Assembly (NCBI GenBank): GCA_013396655.1
Contig: WBMV01004991.1
Span: forward strand, 296,635 to 360,634
From: Campylorhamphus procurvoides
Taxonomy: Eukaryota; Chordata; Aves; Passeriformes; Dendrocolaptidae
Length of the DNA: 64,000 nucleotides
Reading direction: 5' to 3'
This document shows, piece by piece, positions 53,182 through 64,000 of this stretch. The stretch's first letter is position 1, and each line of letters starts with the position of its first letter. Below the pieces are notes generated by a model. The model saw only the letters and a program-made list of their open reading frames with translations. It ran no database searches and was not told the origin of the DNA. The position numbers were made by a program, and so were the translations under genes.

Positions 53182-54467
53182 TGAAAAGTACTCACTGGCA
53201 TACAGATAAGCTCCTAAAATTTAAAAAAAAAATGGCCATAAAGGCTTTCCAAACCTTGTGTTTCCATAAATTTTTTCAGATACTGAAGGTGTCCTAGTAG
53301 GCCAGAATTGTAAAGTGCTTCGTTTAGCTCAATATTTTAAAACAAAAGAAAAACCCACATTGTGTTAAATAAAAACATTAATATCCTTCTCAGACATTAT
53401 TCCAGTTTTTGTAGCTTTCACATTTTTAAAATAAATCTGCTAAACAATTTTTCTTGTAATGTGCCAACTTATTTTAAAAAAAAAAACAACAAAAAAAAGA
53501 AGTCAAGTAATCAAAATCTCTGCCTGGAAATAACAGCTATTTTTAAGCTACTTTTAGTGATAACTTGTTGCTTTAATTAAATCTTATCACTTTTACATTA
53601 AAATAGTGTTGCTGCTAACTCACACACAAGCTGAGAAAGTGAACAGATACATTTGTGCAATTCAGTTAGACCAAGGGAAAAGAAACACGGATATTTATCT
53701 TAAAGAAGTGCTACCCTCAACAAAATACAGTGGCTTAAAGGAGTTACCTAAGAGATGATATTCTCAAGGCTATTAAAACATGTTTCTAAAATTACACAGA
53801 TTACCACCTAGATGCTTTAAAAAAGCATGCCCACACGTCTCTATACTACCCCTTATTAGCTGGCCATTTAATAATCTATTGTTTCTGGAATTCACAGGTT
53901 TTAAATGTTTCTTCTTTGAAAGTAACCACAGAATTCTAAACAAACAAAACCAAAAAAACACCACCACCAAAAAAAACCAAAACAAACTCCCCCCACAAAG
54001 TATGTATTTATATCCATTTCTAGGCTGGTAACTACAGCAGTGAAGTTAATGGAAGCTTTGCTAGGGTGATCAGACCCCCTAGCTCTTTTTAATAGCAGTT
54101 AAATGTCAAATATAAATACAACACCACAGTGAAACATATTCCTTTGACAGAATCTGGGACAAGACACTAAGCAGCTGCTGTGAACAATAAAGAGCAGAAA
54201 TGATGTTTAATCAAAATAAGTGTTGGTGGTTACAAAGTTTTATTCAAGCCTGCCTTTTGTTTGTGAAAAAGTCAATATTCCAGCGTGTTAACTACAGCCA
54301 CAAAGAAATACGCAGCTCCTGTTACTCCCAAAGAGTGGAGAGGGCCACATCCATACAGCACGTTACAGCTATGTGATTATCATTGCCTCGGAGAGGGAGC
54401 TACTCTCAGCTGCTAAACTAAAACATCTCTCCCAGCATCTTCAAATATAGGTGCCAAAAGTAAAACA

Positions 54468-54540
54468 TGCTGGGTGAATTCCTGGCCTTAGTGAGATCAA
54501 TGCAAAATTCAGCTATTGGTTTCACTGAGCCTTATCCAGG
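54468..54540. repeat. Ancient amniote repeat fragment inside the likely SNX10 3' UTR
   Basis: GAATTCCTGGCCTTAGTGAG ATCAATGCAAAATTCAGC is followed by ATTGGTTTCACTGAGCC. It resembles 'aaatcctggcc…gaagtcaatggcaaaactcc…attgacttcaatggggcc', a repeat common in reptiles. If real, part of the SNX10 3' UTR derives from an old transposon. Confidence 0.5.
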
Positions 54541-55283
54541 ATTTTCACTGGGAATTGGTATCCGTAATTGCCTGGGAACTGAGAACCTCAAGCAAGCCTA
54601 AAAATTATGTAATCTTTATTTGTATTTCTAAACTTCTAAGCGACCACACTCTAGAATTTTTGCCTTCAGTACTCATGCATGATAAAACCAGGCTTTCTGT
54701 AAACCCTACAGAAAGAACACGGGAACATGTATTTATATCTTACATTGTCAGCAGCATGTAGTTTGTACAAATGTTTTGCTGATGTTGCTGAGCTACTTTA
54801 AAAAGTGAGTACCTTGGTGGGGTGTGTAATTTCATCACTAATGTCAAATGACTTCTAAAGATGAAACTTCTCTGCTGCAAATTACAAAAAGATGCTTTGA
54901 ATATGTTTAATATGATATAACAACTTTTAAGCCGAGGAATTAAATTATCTTTATTTTTCTCATCCAAGACATGCAATCACTGAAGGAAATATCTTAACTG
55001 CCATGTATGTCAGAAAAGCATGACTTATGCAATACTGAGATTTTAATAGTCAAAAAAATGTAAATAGGTAACATGTAGACCTGAGTCAAGATACACACAC
55101 AAAAAAAAAATCAACAAAAAGGTAGTATGAAGATCTGTTTTGAATATTTTCTAAGGACATATTGACGACGGGTCTTTTAGGTACGCAGTACCAGACAGCC
55201 CTGTTTATGTGGTACACATAACCAGTAAACAGAGCAGAAACTGCTTTGTACTGTCCTTAAGATAGCAATAGAAGAATGATTTT

Positions 55284-55362
55284 TCACGATTCTTCAGAAG
55301 CTGGGCTCGCTTTACATCCACATGAAATGCTGTCATCACTAGGTCTGAGCCCGGAGGATGAA
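55284..55362 (-). CDS. SNX10: SNX10 last coding exon (C-terminal Ser-rich tail and stop)
   Basis: The upstream exon ends with two bases, AG, and this exon supplies T, giving a Ser codon across the junction. The joined tail then reads SSSSGLRPSDDSISCGCK, followed by eight residues ending in EES and a TGA stop at 55284-55286. Human SNX10 ends in a similar tail (SSSSGL, then SDDSSS, GCK and a final ES), so frame, length (26 residues plus stop) and spacing agree. The acceptor is TTTTCTGCAG directly above 55362. The tail is low-complexity and probably disordered; its Ser/Asp run could be a casein-kinase substrate, which is inference. The exon is far below the usual gene-finder length limit and is recognisable only through the phase-correct junction with its neighbour 439 bases away. 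Confidence 0.93.
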
Positions 55363-55801
55363 CTGCAGAAAAGGGGAGAGGAGGGAGAAAAAAAAAATAA
55401 AAGGAGGAAATTGGTTTTCACAACACACTCAAAGCCTGAGTAACAGAGGAGAACTTTAATTATCTCCAGTCACAAAGAGAGACAGGAAATTTGGACTTTT
55501 AATTAGCCATTTGGAGTGCAGTTGGATATTTTTTTAGCAAGATAATTTAAACGCGAATAATTCAAGTCTGACTAAATGAAATTCACATAATCAGAATGCA
55601 GATAATTGAATTTCTACTGCATTCATTAATTCAGTGTGGAGGTGTGTGTGAAGACTTCTATGATGAGCTGTCACAGCTCAATAAAATCTCAGTCAATTAA
55701 TTTTTTCATTATCTTAGTATTACATCAACAAAAAAAGTGAAGCATGCGCATGTGTATGTATGGATATATAACCTCAGAAAGTAAGGAAATACAGAAATCA
55801 C
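55363..55801 (-). other. SNX10: SNX10 last intron
   Basis: This 439-base intron has GT at its 5' end (55801-55800) and AG at its 3' end (55364-55363), with a pyrimidine stretch before the acceptor. It interrupts the coding sequence after the second base of a serine codon. The interior is AT-rich and no other feature was seen in it. Confidence 0.9.
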
Positions 55802-56017
55802 CTCTCTGAATCAGAGTCTGCATCGTTTTCAGCTTTTTTCCTCTCTTCATCTTCTATAGGAAAACGTCTGTTCAAAGAGGCAAACTGGTGAATCGCATCA
55901 GCAACAGAGTATTTGGTCTGTCCAGACACACAAGCCTCCATATCTTCTGGGCTTAGCTGAGTCTGTAAGAAGAGGTGAAGTCTACTATCGGAAAGCAGCA
56001 ATGCATCCTGCAGGATC
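55802..56017 (-). CDS. SNX10: SNX10 penultimate coding exon (end of PX domain and PXe extension)
   Basis: This exon encodes 71 complete codons plus a split codon at each end. The translation starts ILQDALLLSDSRLHLFLQ, continues through EACVSGQTKYSV and NRRFP, and ends in an acidic, Lys/Glu/Asp/Ser-rich run. It aligns along its length with my recollection of vertebrate SNX10, including the near-invariant EACVSGQTKYSV block. The acceptor is a pyrimidine-rich TTTCTGTTTCCAG just above 56017 and the donor GT is at 55800-55801. SNX10 is a PI3P-binding sorting nexin of about 200 residues that acts on endosomes, interacts with V-ATPase and is needed for osteoclast function and endosome/vacuole morphology. 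This exon covers the last PX helix and the extra helices of the extended PX (PXe) fold. The phosphoinositide-contact residues lie in earlier exons, outside the window. SNX11, the closest relative, has a different longer tail, so SNX10 is the better call. Confidence 0.95.
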
Positions 56018-58000
56018 CTGGAAACAGAAAAAGAGGCAAATGTTTACATATAAGCTGCACACGCACACATATTCTAAAGTGTTTTCTCAGAACAAATTCT
56101 AAATGATGTCCTGCGTTTGAGTTTTCAGATGAATCCTAAATTAGTAACAGAAGGTAATGAACATATTAAAATGATTAGGTGTGTGTTACTTTCTTACTAC
56201 ATTATTTGGAATTTTAGGTGAGTAAAAACACAAAGCTAATAGTTAGGCACATCTGCTATTAGAATAACTTCAAGGACATTTCTTCCATTTAACCATCTGT
56301 TATTACCACATGGATCAATTAATGATTTTTAGGCAGTTGGAAGCATGTACTCTTATAAAAATGTGGGTTTTTTTCTTTTTTTTAATAGCCAAACTTTTAT
56401 AAAAATTACAAGTCACTAATTTGTTTGTTGGAGTAAAGGAGTGTGTAGAGAGATAGAGTGTAGACAAAACAGATTTCATACACGTGCAACATCAGGACTT
56501 TGGAATACCTGTGAACAACAGAGCCAACTCTAGCCAAAATTATTTACACTGTTTCAATTTTGAGCATATTTAAGCTAGAATGACAACGTTAATACTGAAC
56601 ACCAATTTTAATTTACTGGCAAACAGTTTTCAGGGACTCTTAAATTTTATTTCATCCCAGCTATTATTTTCAAAAATCCATTTTAGTATTTGGTTCATAT
56701 ATATTTTAAATTACGTCTCCAAATAAATCTATCACAGTGTACTTACTTATATCACGTGAGAGTAAACAAAATACAATCCATTCCAGTAACACAGAAAGTT
56801 GAAGAGTTACTTTTTCAAGGCCTCAGAATTGAGGATTATTATCACTATTTTGAAGAAAAATATATGCAACTCTTCTTCAACATTTCTTTACAGAAAAAGT
56901 TCTTTAATACGCAAATCCTAGAATGATTAACAACAGAGTTCTTTTATATGTGCATGGAATTTTACTCATGTAATAAAACCATCGGAGCCTCTGACCATGC
57001 CAAACAGTGTCCACAGAAAATTATTAAAATATCTTTAAACAACTAAAAACTATTAAGAGTCATTTAGGTTACACTTTTTAGCAAAAAAAGTAATTGCTGT
57101 GCAATAAGAAACAAGAGATGACATTAATGTAAGAACTAGTAAGAGCAGAAAGAAATATTGCATTTTAAAGGTACTCTGACTGAAATAAAAAGTATAACTG
57201 ATTAGTTCCTTCTCTTGAATAAGATTAATGATGTGTTTGGACTGTAATGTTTTAAAACACAAATACATTCTGAAAACTGTTCTCTAAAGCGGCCAACATT
57301 ACACTAACATTTAATAAACACACAAAAGGATTTCTGACTTAATTCAAGCCTATAAAAATCTGTCAAATTAAAATAAGTAATAAGAGGTATCCACTTGAAA
57401 ACACAAGATACTCGCGTACATGCACATTTCACTTGCCTTGGTAAACACACACACAGTCTCAACCAAGTAACTCGAATTTTGACACCTTCCAGTGAGGAAA
57501 CGTCTGCAACGACCCTAATGATCTACCCAGGTGCAGCTGAAATTCAGTCTCAGAAAGGCCAGATTTTGCTGAAGTTCAAAATAAGCACAGTCTCACAACC
57601 TGGAGAAAGCCATTTTAATACAGTCTAAATTCTCAAAATTTTACTTAAAAATAAACACAGCAAATAGACATCTGTAAAAATCAATGTGTGCAGTGTATTA
57701 ATACACAGAAAAACTTCTTTGTAGTCTAAAAGCCAGCAAATGCTGTGTAAAAATGTTTCAAAACACAGAATTTACAGGTCCACACACCTTGACAGCAACA
57801 GCTTCATGATTACAGTTTGAAAAGCCATCATTCAGCAGCCACTAAAAGAGGATTTCAGCCTTGACTCTTGATAAACACACATTCCAAACAAAGACAAACA
57901 TTGGAACAAAAAGTAAAAGTATCATTCCAGACAATAAATCCACTTTTTAAGTTTATGCAAACGAGGGAGTGAATATTCCCCTTCTTCTTCTCTTCCTTTT

Positions 58001-58034
58001 AAAAAAAAAAAAAAAAAAGAAAAAAGAAAAAAAG
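58001..58034 (+). repeat. Poly(A) tract with interrupting G
   Basis: Eighteen A residues are followed by further A runs broken by single G residues. No retroposon body was recognised upstream, so it is listed as a simple repeat. Confidence 0.9.
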
Positions 58035-58740
58035 GTAAGAAGGTAAGAAAAATAACATGCTGGAGTTTACTGTAGAGTAACTACCACTACTGTTTTTCAC
58101 AGGCACAATGAGGGGATGCACATTTCTGCAATTCCAACATTTGCGTGTCTAATACCAAGTAACGGAGCAAAAGGCCAAGTCATTAAATTCTGTGGATGGC
58201 ATTTCGTTTCACAGATTTTCCTCTCGCTGTACCTTCAAAAGTTTCTTGCCAACCAGCAAAAACACGAGTAACTAACTGTTCATGAGATTACACTACACTT
58301 ACAGCTCTGTTGCTGTTTGAAATGTATTTTATTTTCTTTATAAAATAACGGGTAATCTTTAAAATTGATTTTAGATGGTTTGAGGCATTACACCAGAGAA
58401 GTAATGAGCACTAATGTCAATGATATTGGACACAAATTCATTTTAGCTTTATTTCATGTCCAGTACAATTCTGCAAAGCCTTGAACTGCTAAAGCACTGT
58501 TATTAACTCAGCAGTAACCTAACACATGGAACAGCAAACAAAAGTGATAAGAGTACAGACTGATCAGGACCTCAAGGCTACTGTCCTTTTTCTGCAGCTA
58601 TAATTCAATTTCCAATTTTACTTTACATTGGACTCATTATTTCACAGTAATTTTCTTTTCTGCTTCATAGTGCCATCTGGAGGTGAAGGGTGTGAAGAGA
58701 AACCAAGGCAAAGAAATGGAAAGATGTTCATAAAGCTAAT

Positions 58741-58798
58741 CACACATACACTCATATATATATATACACAGACATGCACGCGTGTGTGTGTGTGTGCT
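58741..58798 (+). repeat. TA then TG dinucleotide repeat
   Basis: A short CACATACACTC lead-in is followed by TATATA units, then CGCGTG and seven TG units. It lies within the SNX10 intron. Confidence 0.9.
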
Positions 58799-61700
58799 CA
58801 CAATGTGTCCACACTGAGACCAAACACTCAATCTAATTTGCAAATCATTCAAAACCATACTGAAACCAAATATATCAACACTGTTCACCCAGTTGTACTT
58901 TTGAAGCATTTCTTTTTTCTCTTAATGAAAAAATAACTCCTGCTTTTCCCAACCTCTCTGAACCAACAGGTTAGCCTGTTTTTTAATTGCATTCTTCAAG
59001 CAATCAAAATGAAAAATAAATTCTGCACTACCTGTAAGTGTTATGCTTTCCTGTTCAAAATATTCCTTTTCAAGGAAATAACCATATATTTGTCACCAGA
59101 TGGTACTAGTAGCATTAAGTGCTGGTATAGCAGTTGCTCTCCAGGGCTTTCACTGTCCTGGGGACCCACTGTGTGAAGGCTTGTATATTTGAAAAATAGA
59201 ATGGGCTCCAAGGACTTTGAAAATCAAAATTACAAACCACCACCTAACAAATTAAAACGGCAAGAGAAAGGGAGGAGCATCCTAATATTAATACTTGGAT
59301 GTCTTCACAGAGGCTGAACGCAGGCGCAGTCTCAACACAACCAGCAGCACTCCCAGCGCTTCTTCAACACTTTTATTGCAGCCAGTGTCAGCACAAAGCT
59401 GTAGTTACAGTGATGTAAATCAGCCCTCGCTGCTGTTGCGCTAATGGAAGAGTCACGGCTCATGGTAATAATTCCTATAAACTGACTGAGCATACTTAAG
59501 AGAACAACAGACCTTCTATGCACGCCTGGAATAAGAATGGAAGGCTAAATCCTGCAAGTCTTGATCCCATCAGTAGTCATTACTTGTCAGAGATCTCACT
59601 CCTCTTGGCCAGATTGCTCACATGCATAATGACTACTTATGTGATTAAGGGGGCTGCAGGATAAGACTCTATATTAGAATTAGAGATAATAAAATCATTT
59701 TTTATTCACAGACACGTGAATATTTGTTTGTAAGTTTTTAGTCAATGCTTGTGATCTCTAGACCTTTAAAGAAGCAGGGCTGAAACGCATCACTTCACAA
59801 CCAGAAAAAAAAAAGTCATTTTTGAGGAAATTATGGATACTATATGAGGAATATTTTTCTTTCCCTGTGTTATGGCAAAAATATTTACAAAAGAGAAAAC
59901 ATGTGTTTTGTCTTATTTGGACAAGGTCCAAAATCTGGTTTTCTTCAACATGATTTTATTAGGTATATTATACACTGTTCTGCTGGAGGAGAACAACATA
60001 TGGCTGAACAGCACAACTTAATCCTAACTAAAGATTTCCTGTATCTACTGTAACCTAATACAATGACAGATGCACACTTGCATGTGTGTGGAAGGTTAAC
60101 ACTCTGGTTTTGTTTTCGGCAAATTTACTCTGCCCATTTACATCATATCACGAGAGCAGGGGAAAAAAACAAGGAGCTGAGAGGTGGGGGATGACAGCCT
60201 GTGCTGTGGTGCCCTCTACTGAGCAACCAGCCCCTCAGCCCCAGCCCACACCAAACAAAGCTCTAGTTTCCCCTTTAAAAAAGCTGACTGTTTCCTCCTT
60301 CATTTTTTATGAGGGAGGAAATGTTACTGATATCAAGCAACTGTGAAGCAACTGTTTGGTATCTGATAATGTGTGTGTTTAGCAAAGATTAAGCGACACA
60401 TGCATGCTAGACATTACTCACTCACCAGATAGAAAGTACTAGCAAAGCTGCACTGGAAAGAACCAACCACCACCTGCCCTGGCAGGAGCAAGCTGGCATC
60501 CACCCCTTTTGGAGCCAGTCTCTCACTCTGCACATCCCTGACAGAGTACTCACTGGAGAGAACTCCAAAAGAGATGTCTGATCCTGCACCAGCTTCTGCT
60601 TGTGGGACTGCAGTGGGCAGGCAAGGAGGTGGAAGGAAATGGGCAAAACACCAGCCACCTTCTGAGAATAGCTCTGCCTTAGGCAGCTGAATTTTGGGTG
60701 GCTTGCTCATTCCAGCACCAAGCAAGTCCAGTGCAAGGCCCTCCAGAGCAGCAACACTCTGGATGCCCTTTATCTCCTGTGGATCCAAGCGCTTCCTTTC
60801 TCAAAACTCTAGTATGTCTTCTACCCCATCATAAACTGCATGTCTGAAAACTAATTGAAGAGCAATCCTTTTCCTAAATCACATATTTTTTGGGGGGATC
60901 CAACTATATTAAATTAAAAAAAATATAGAGTCAGTGATTGAACACAGCTTCATTCAAAATGTCTTTGTTAATTAGTTTTTTCATAAGCAAACACGAATGA
61001 TATTCTATGGGGATAATCTAAATCCCAAAGTTAAACCTGTACAGCTACAAAGGGATGAAAGCAAATCGGATCTTACAGAACTTAGTATTATATTTTAATT
61101 TTGACCTCTAGCTTAAGAATAAGCTTTTCCTGTAAATTTACAGGCATCCTCGAAGTACAAGGATACTTACCAGGAAAAACACAAGATTTTCCTTATTCTT
61201 ACAAAGTAATTCATAATTGAAAAGGGGTTAGCTGGCTTCCGTTAATGCAAATGGCCTCTTGAAATATTAAATTATGCCCAGACAAGAAGTGAGCTTTACA
61301 GCTCTTCATCACTCAGAGATAATAATCTGTAAGACAAGTAGATCTGACCCTGCATTTGTGCAATAAAACCAAATCTAAATGGGACACCTGTTTCCAGATT
61401 TTACCAAAGTCTAGTGCTTTGTTTAACTTTCCAACTGTGGGCCTAATTCTTATGCTACTGTGCTTGACATGGAGAGGCTTCACAAAGGCCTTCACAAAGT
61501 TTTCCCTTTGCAAACTTGTTCTGGAGTGAGACATGAAGGAGGACAAGAGAATTCTGTACACATTCACTTATAGACAATACGAAGGTGTTCCCAGGGCCAG
61601 AAGCTGAGTACTAGAGAGCCTCCAGCTGCTCGATCCTTGCTTCTCAGGCACAGGGCTCCTGCATGAGCAGACACTACAGCAACCTGTTCACACAGCAACA

Positions 61701-62080
61701 GAGGGCAGGAACCAAGACTCTGAAAGATCTAAACTTCCTTTTCAGAGATGGCTTGGATCCTGATAACATCAGAAGGCACACAGATAGGAGCTGGGATTCC
61801 TGCATCACATGCAGGTGTTTAAAACTGTCACCTGCAAACCTCTCCCTTGACAGGTCCACATTGGCTTGAATCCCATTTTTTCCCACTGCCACAAAGAAAC
61901 AGCAGTGGGACTGTGAGCTTGTGCACAGTGACTGCTGTATTGCTGGGGTGAATGGTGCTCTCGGCTTTGCAGCTTTGAGTTATACCCCCTTTCTAATACA
62001 TCAGAGAAGTTCTGCTTCACCTGGTATTGTCACACCACAGAACATGCAGCATCCAGACCCAGAGCTTCAGTAAAGTCAAG

Positions 62081-62242
62081 TGTGTATATTAAATATACAT
62101 ATATGTGTGTGTATATGCATAATATATGTATACATATGTATATTATAAATATCGAACACACACATATATAAAAATGTGTTATACATATATATTTATATTA
62201 TACCTGTATATTATATATATGTACATTATGTATATACACACT
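62081..62242. repeat. AT-rich microsatellite with TATG/CATA units
   Basis: About 160 bases of interleaved TATA, TATG and CATA units, with many overlapping inverted repeats. It lies within the SNX10 intron. Confidence 0.92.
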
Positions 62243-64000
62243 CGTTAAGGAGTCCCACAAATTCAACTTCAGAGAAAGAATCACAACCTTTGGTTCAGAG
62301 TCATAAAATAGGGGTGGAAAAGCATCATGGCAGCATAGCTGAGCTGGTAGGAAGGTGATTTCTGCGAGAAGCAGCAGCAGCAGCACAAAGGTGCCAGCCA
62401 GCAGAGGGCAACGGTACAGCACATAAGGTGCCAGGCCAATTCATCATAACACAGTCTCTGAAAATTCCTTCCAATTACTCCCCAGGGCCGAGAGAAAGCT
62501 GATACCTTTCGAGCAGTCAAGTTCAAACATTTAAATCATTACTACTGAGTTGCCTCTTTTCCACTCCCGGACTAACAGCAGCAAAGTGAAATGCTCCATA
62601 TGCTATCATTTTCTGCTGTCAGTACCCATTTAAACTGCAGATATCCACAAAAGTGAAGTGTGATGAAGGGTTTTAAGAGAATCTAACTCTCTGTTCCGCC
62701 TTTTAAAACGCAGACAGTGTTGTAAACATTTCCAATGCTTGTATACTGTACCTTGTTACCAGAATGGCCTCTTTGTCATTTTAAAATGAGAGTTTTTTGA
62801 AATGCACTACTCCATGGGGCAGTACAGCTAAGCCAGGACTGCTGAGAGCCAGGAATCTGACCTACCACACCCTTTGTATCATCATTAATATGCTTCTAGC
62901 AGCACAGTCGTTCTATTTCACTGTTTTTCTTTCCTGAGATGTAGAAAAAAACCCTAATCCTTTTCTGCTTTCACTTCTCTGTCTCACATGCTTTCAACCA
63001 GTATTTATTGGCTGACCTTTTGGCCACAGATCCTATATAACTGTATACAGAATATTATTCCTGCACCAGTTAGTTCTTCCTGCCTTCAGCTGTTAAGCCT
63101 AACAAATACACCTCAGGACCAATGATTTGTTGTCTCTTAGGTAGGCTTATAATACACTGACTGGAAATAAGATGAATAGTCTCTATTTGTAGTGGCTTGC
63201 CATGCCCTTACGCCAAGCAGCAGCTAGACAGCCTGCAGACGTATGCACAATTCCTGCCCCAGCAGCTGTGAGCAGCCTATTCTCACACCAGCAGTGCCAG
63301 GGCACTACAAGAATGGCAGAGAAAAAGCAGAAAATTATACCAACAGGGTCTCTGCCACTGCAGAAGGAGAAGTGCTTACAGCAGTGGGATTGAGGGATGC
63401 AGTACTGAAACTCACAGTACTTCCTTGTAATGCAGGTCAGGCTCCAGCTAAGCCTGATTAATGATTTTAAACAGATTACAGCTATACTGAAAATGGTCAC
63501 AGCTGCTGGAGCTTGCTTATGTTAGTGGGACTGGTAAGCAAAGAAATCTGCATTAGAGGAAAGCTCTGGGTTAGATCTCACTTGAGAGTCTTCCCAGGTT
63601 CCCAGGAGTTTAACCCACCAAAACCACTGATTTTCCATTAGCATAAAGAGGTAGAGTAGTCTGCTTCTCTGTATGAGAATATTTCGCTCATTATTGAAAG
63701 CTAGGAACAGACATCACAGTGAATGACCTCCCAACCTTAGTATGCAATTGGAAAGTGACTTAAATCCAAAAATATTATTTATAACCAATGCAATGAAAAG
63801 CAATGGAAAACCCTCAGCTGACATTTTCTTATAACCAATAGAACTGAAGTCACATGTATGAAATATGACAGTGCAAATAAAAAATATAGCCAAATGTGTA
63901 GCAGTACACATGACCACACGGTGGCTCTCAAGCACCAGAGATGAGCTATTTTGAACCAGAAATTGATGACATCATAAAAATTCCAACATCTCTAGGATAG

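Larger units (their letters stand above)
53145..55283 (-). other. SNX10: Probable SNX10 3' untranslated region
   Basis: The AT-rich DNA after the SNX10 stop has no competing gene. Three proximal minus-strand AATAAA hexamers lie at 54950-54955, 54615-54620 and 54238-54243. A closely spaced pair at 53176-53181 and 53159-53164 is followed by a T/GT-rich stretch (rich in TTGTTG and TGTT), which is the arrangement expected at a strong cleavage site. A UTR of about 2 kb fits the size I recall for mammalian SNX10. The exact end is inference, and alternative shorter forms ending at the proximal signals are plausible. A remnant of an old interspersed repeat lies inside at about 54470-54540, and A/C-rich low-complexity tracts lie at 53466-53502 and 53936-53998. 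Confidence 0.55.
56018..64000 (-). other. SNX10: SNX10 intron, continues beyond the window
   Basis: The region upstream of the penultimate exon on the minus strand starts with a good acceptor. I looked for the preceding exon, which should encode LPELPSKN, FFN and an EDFLRK-like end, and did not find it, so this is read as one intron of at least 8 kb. It contains a poly(A) tract at 58001-58034, TA/TG repeats at 58741-58798, an AT-rich microsatellite at 62081-62242, and a somewhat GC-richer patch at 60414-60790 with a long minus-strand open frame. Nothing else was recognised. Confidence 0.75.

Noticed and set aside
56690..56926. Plus-strand frame near the SNX10 exon considered as a missing SNX10 exon
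   Set aside because: It is on the opposite strand to SNX10 and does not match the expected PX-domain residues.

Overview
The window looks like avian nuclear DNA. It carries 3' ends of CR1 LINEs of the bird type (octamer tails such as ATTCTATGATTCTATGAT), several very diverged interspersed repeats of the kind shared by amniotes, long tetranucleotide microsatellites, AT-rich non-coding DNA and two short CpG-rich islands. There is no bacterial-style gene organisation, and most of the long open frames are chance frames.

One protein-coding gene can be supported. The last two coding exons of sorting nexin 10 (SNX10) lie on the minus strand at 55802-56017 and 55284-55362, with consensus splice sites and a conserved, phase-correct junction. 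A 3' UTR of about 2 kb probably runs down to a tandem AATAAA pair near 53.16-53.18 kb. The stretch from 56018 to the right edge is read as SNX10 intron; no earlier SNX10 exon was recognised there, so the first half of the PX domain should lie beyond 64000.

Positions 1 to about 53100 are read as the intergenic desert downstream of SNX10. In human the neighbour on that side is SKAP2 and then the HOXA cluster. That placement is knowledge-based inference; no SKAP2 exon was seen. The desert holds five CR1 copies (7.3, 10.2, 13.8, 38.8 and 48.2 kb), older repeat remnants (about 11.9, 28.3, 36.4, 41.6, 44.3, 46.6 kb, plus one at 54.5 kb inside the likely SNX10 3' UTR), microsatellites (7.5, 8.4, 25.9, 52.3, 58.8 and 62.1 kb), a CpG island joined to an AT-rich block at 21.5-21.8 kb, a second CpG island at 51.2-51.7 kb, and several stretches whose composition suggests conserved regulatory DNA (27.4, 29.9, 37.3, 40.9, 42.3 and 50.9 kb).

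The least explained structure is at 35.47-35.69 kb: a perfect 13-bp stem-loop joined to a series of diverged direct repeats that match no family I know. No convincing new multi-gene system is visible. The points most worth checking are that stem-loop/repeat block, the two CpG islands as possible promoters or enhancers, and the candidate conserved elements in the presumed HOXA-side regulatory desert.
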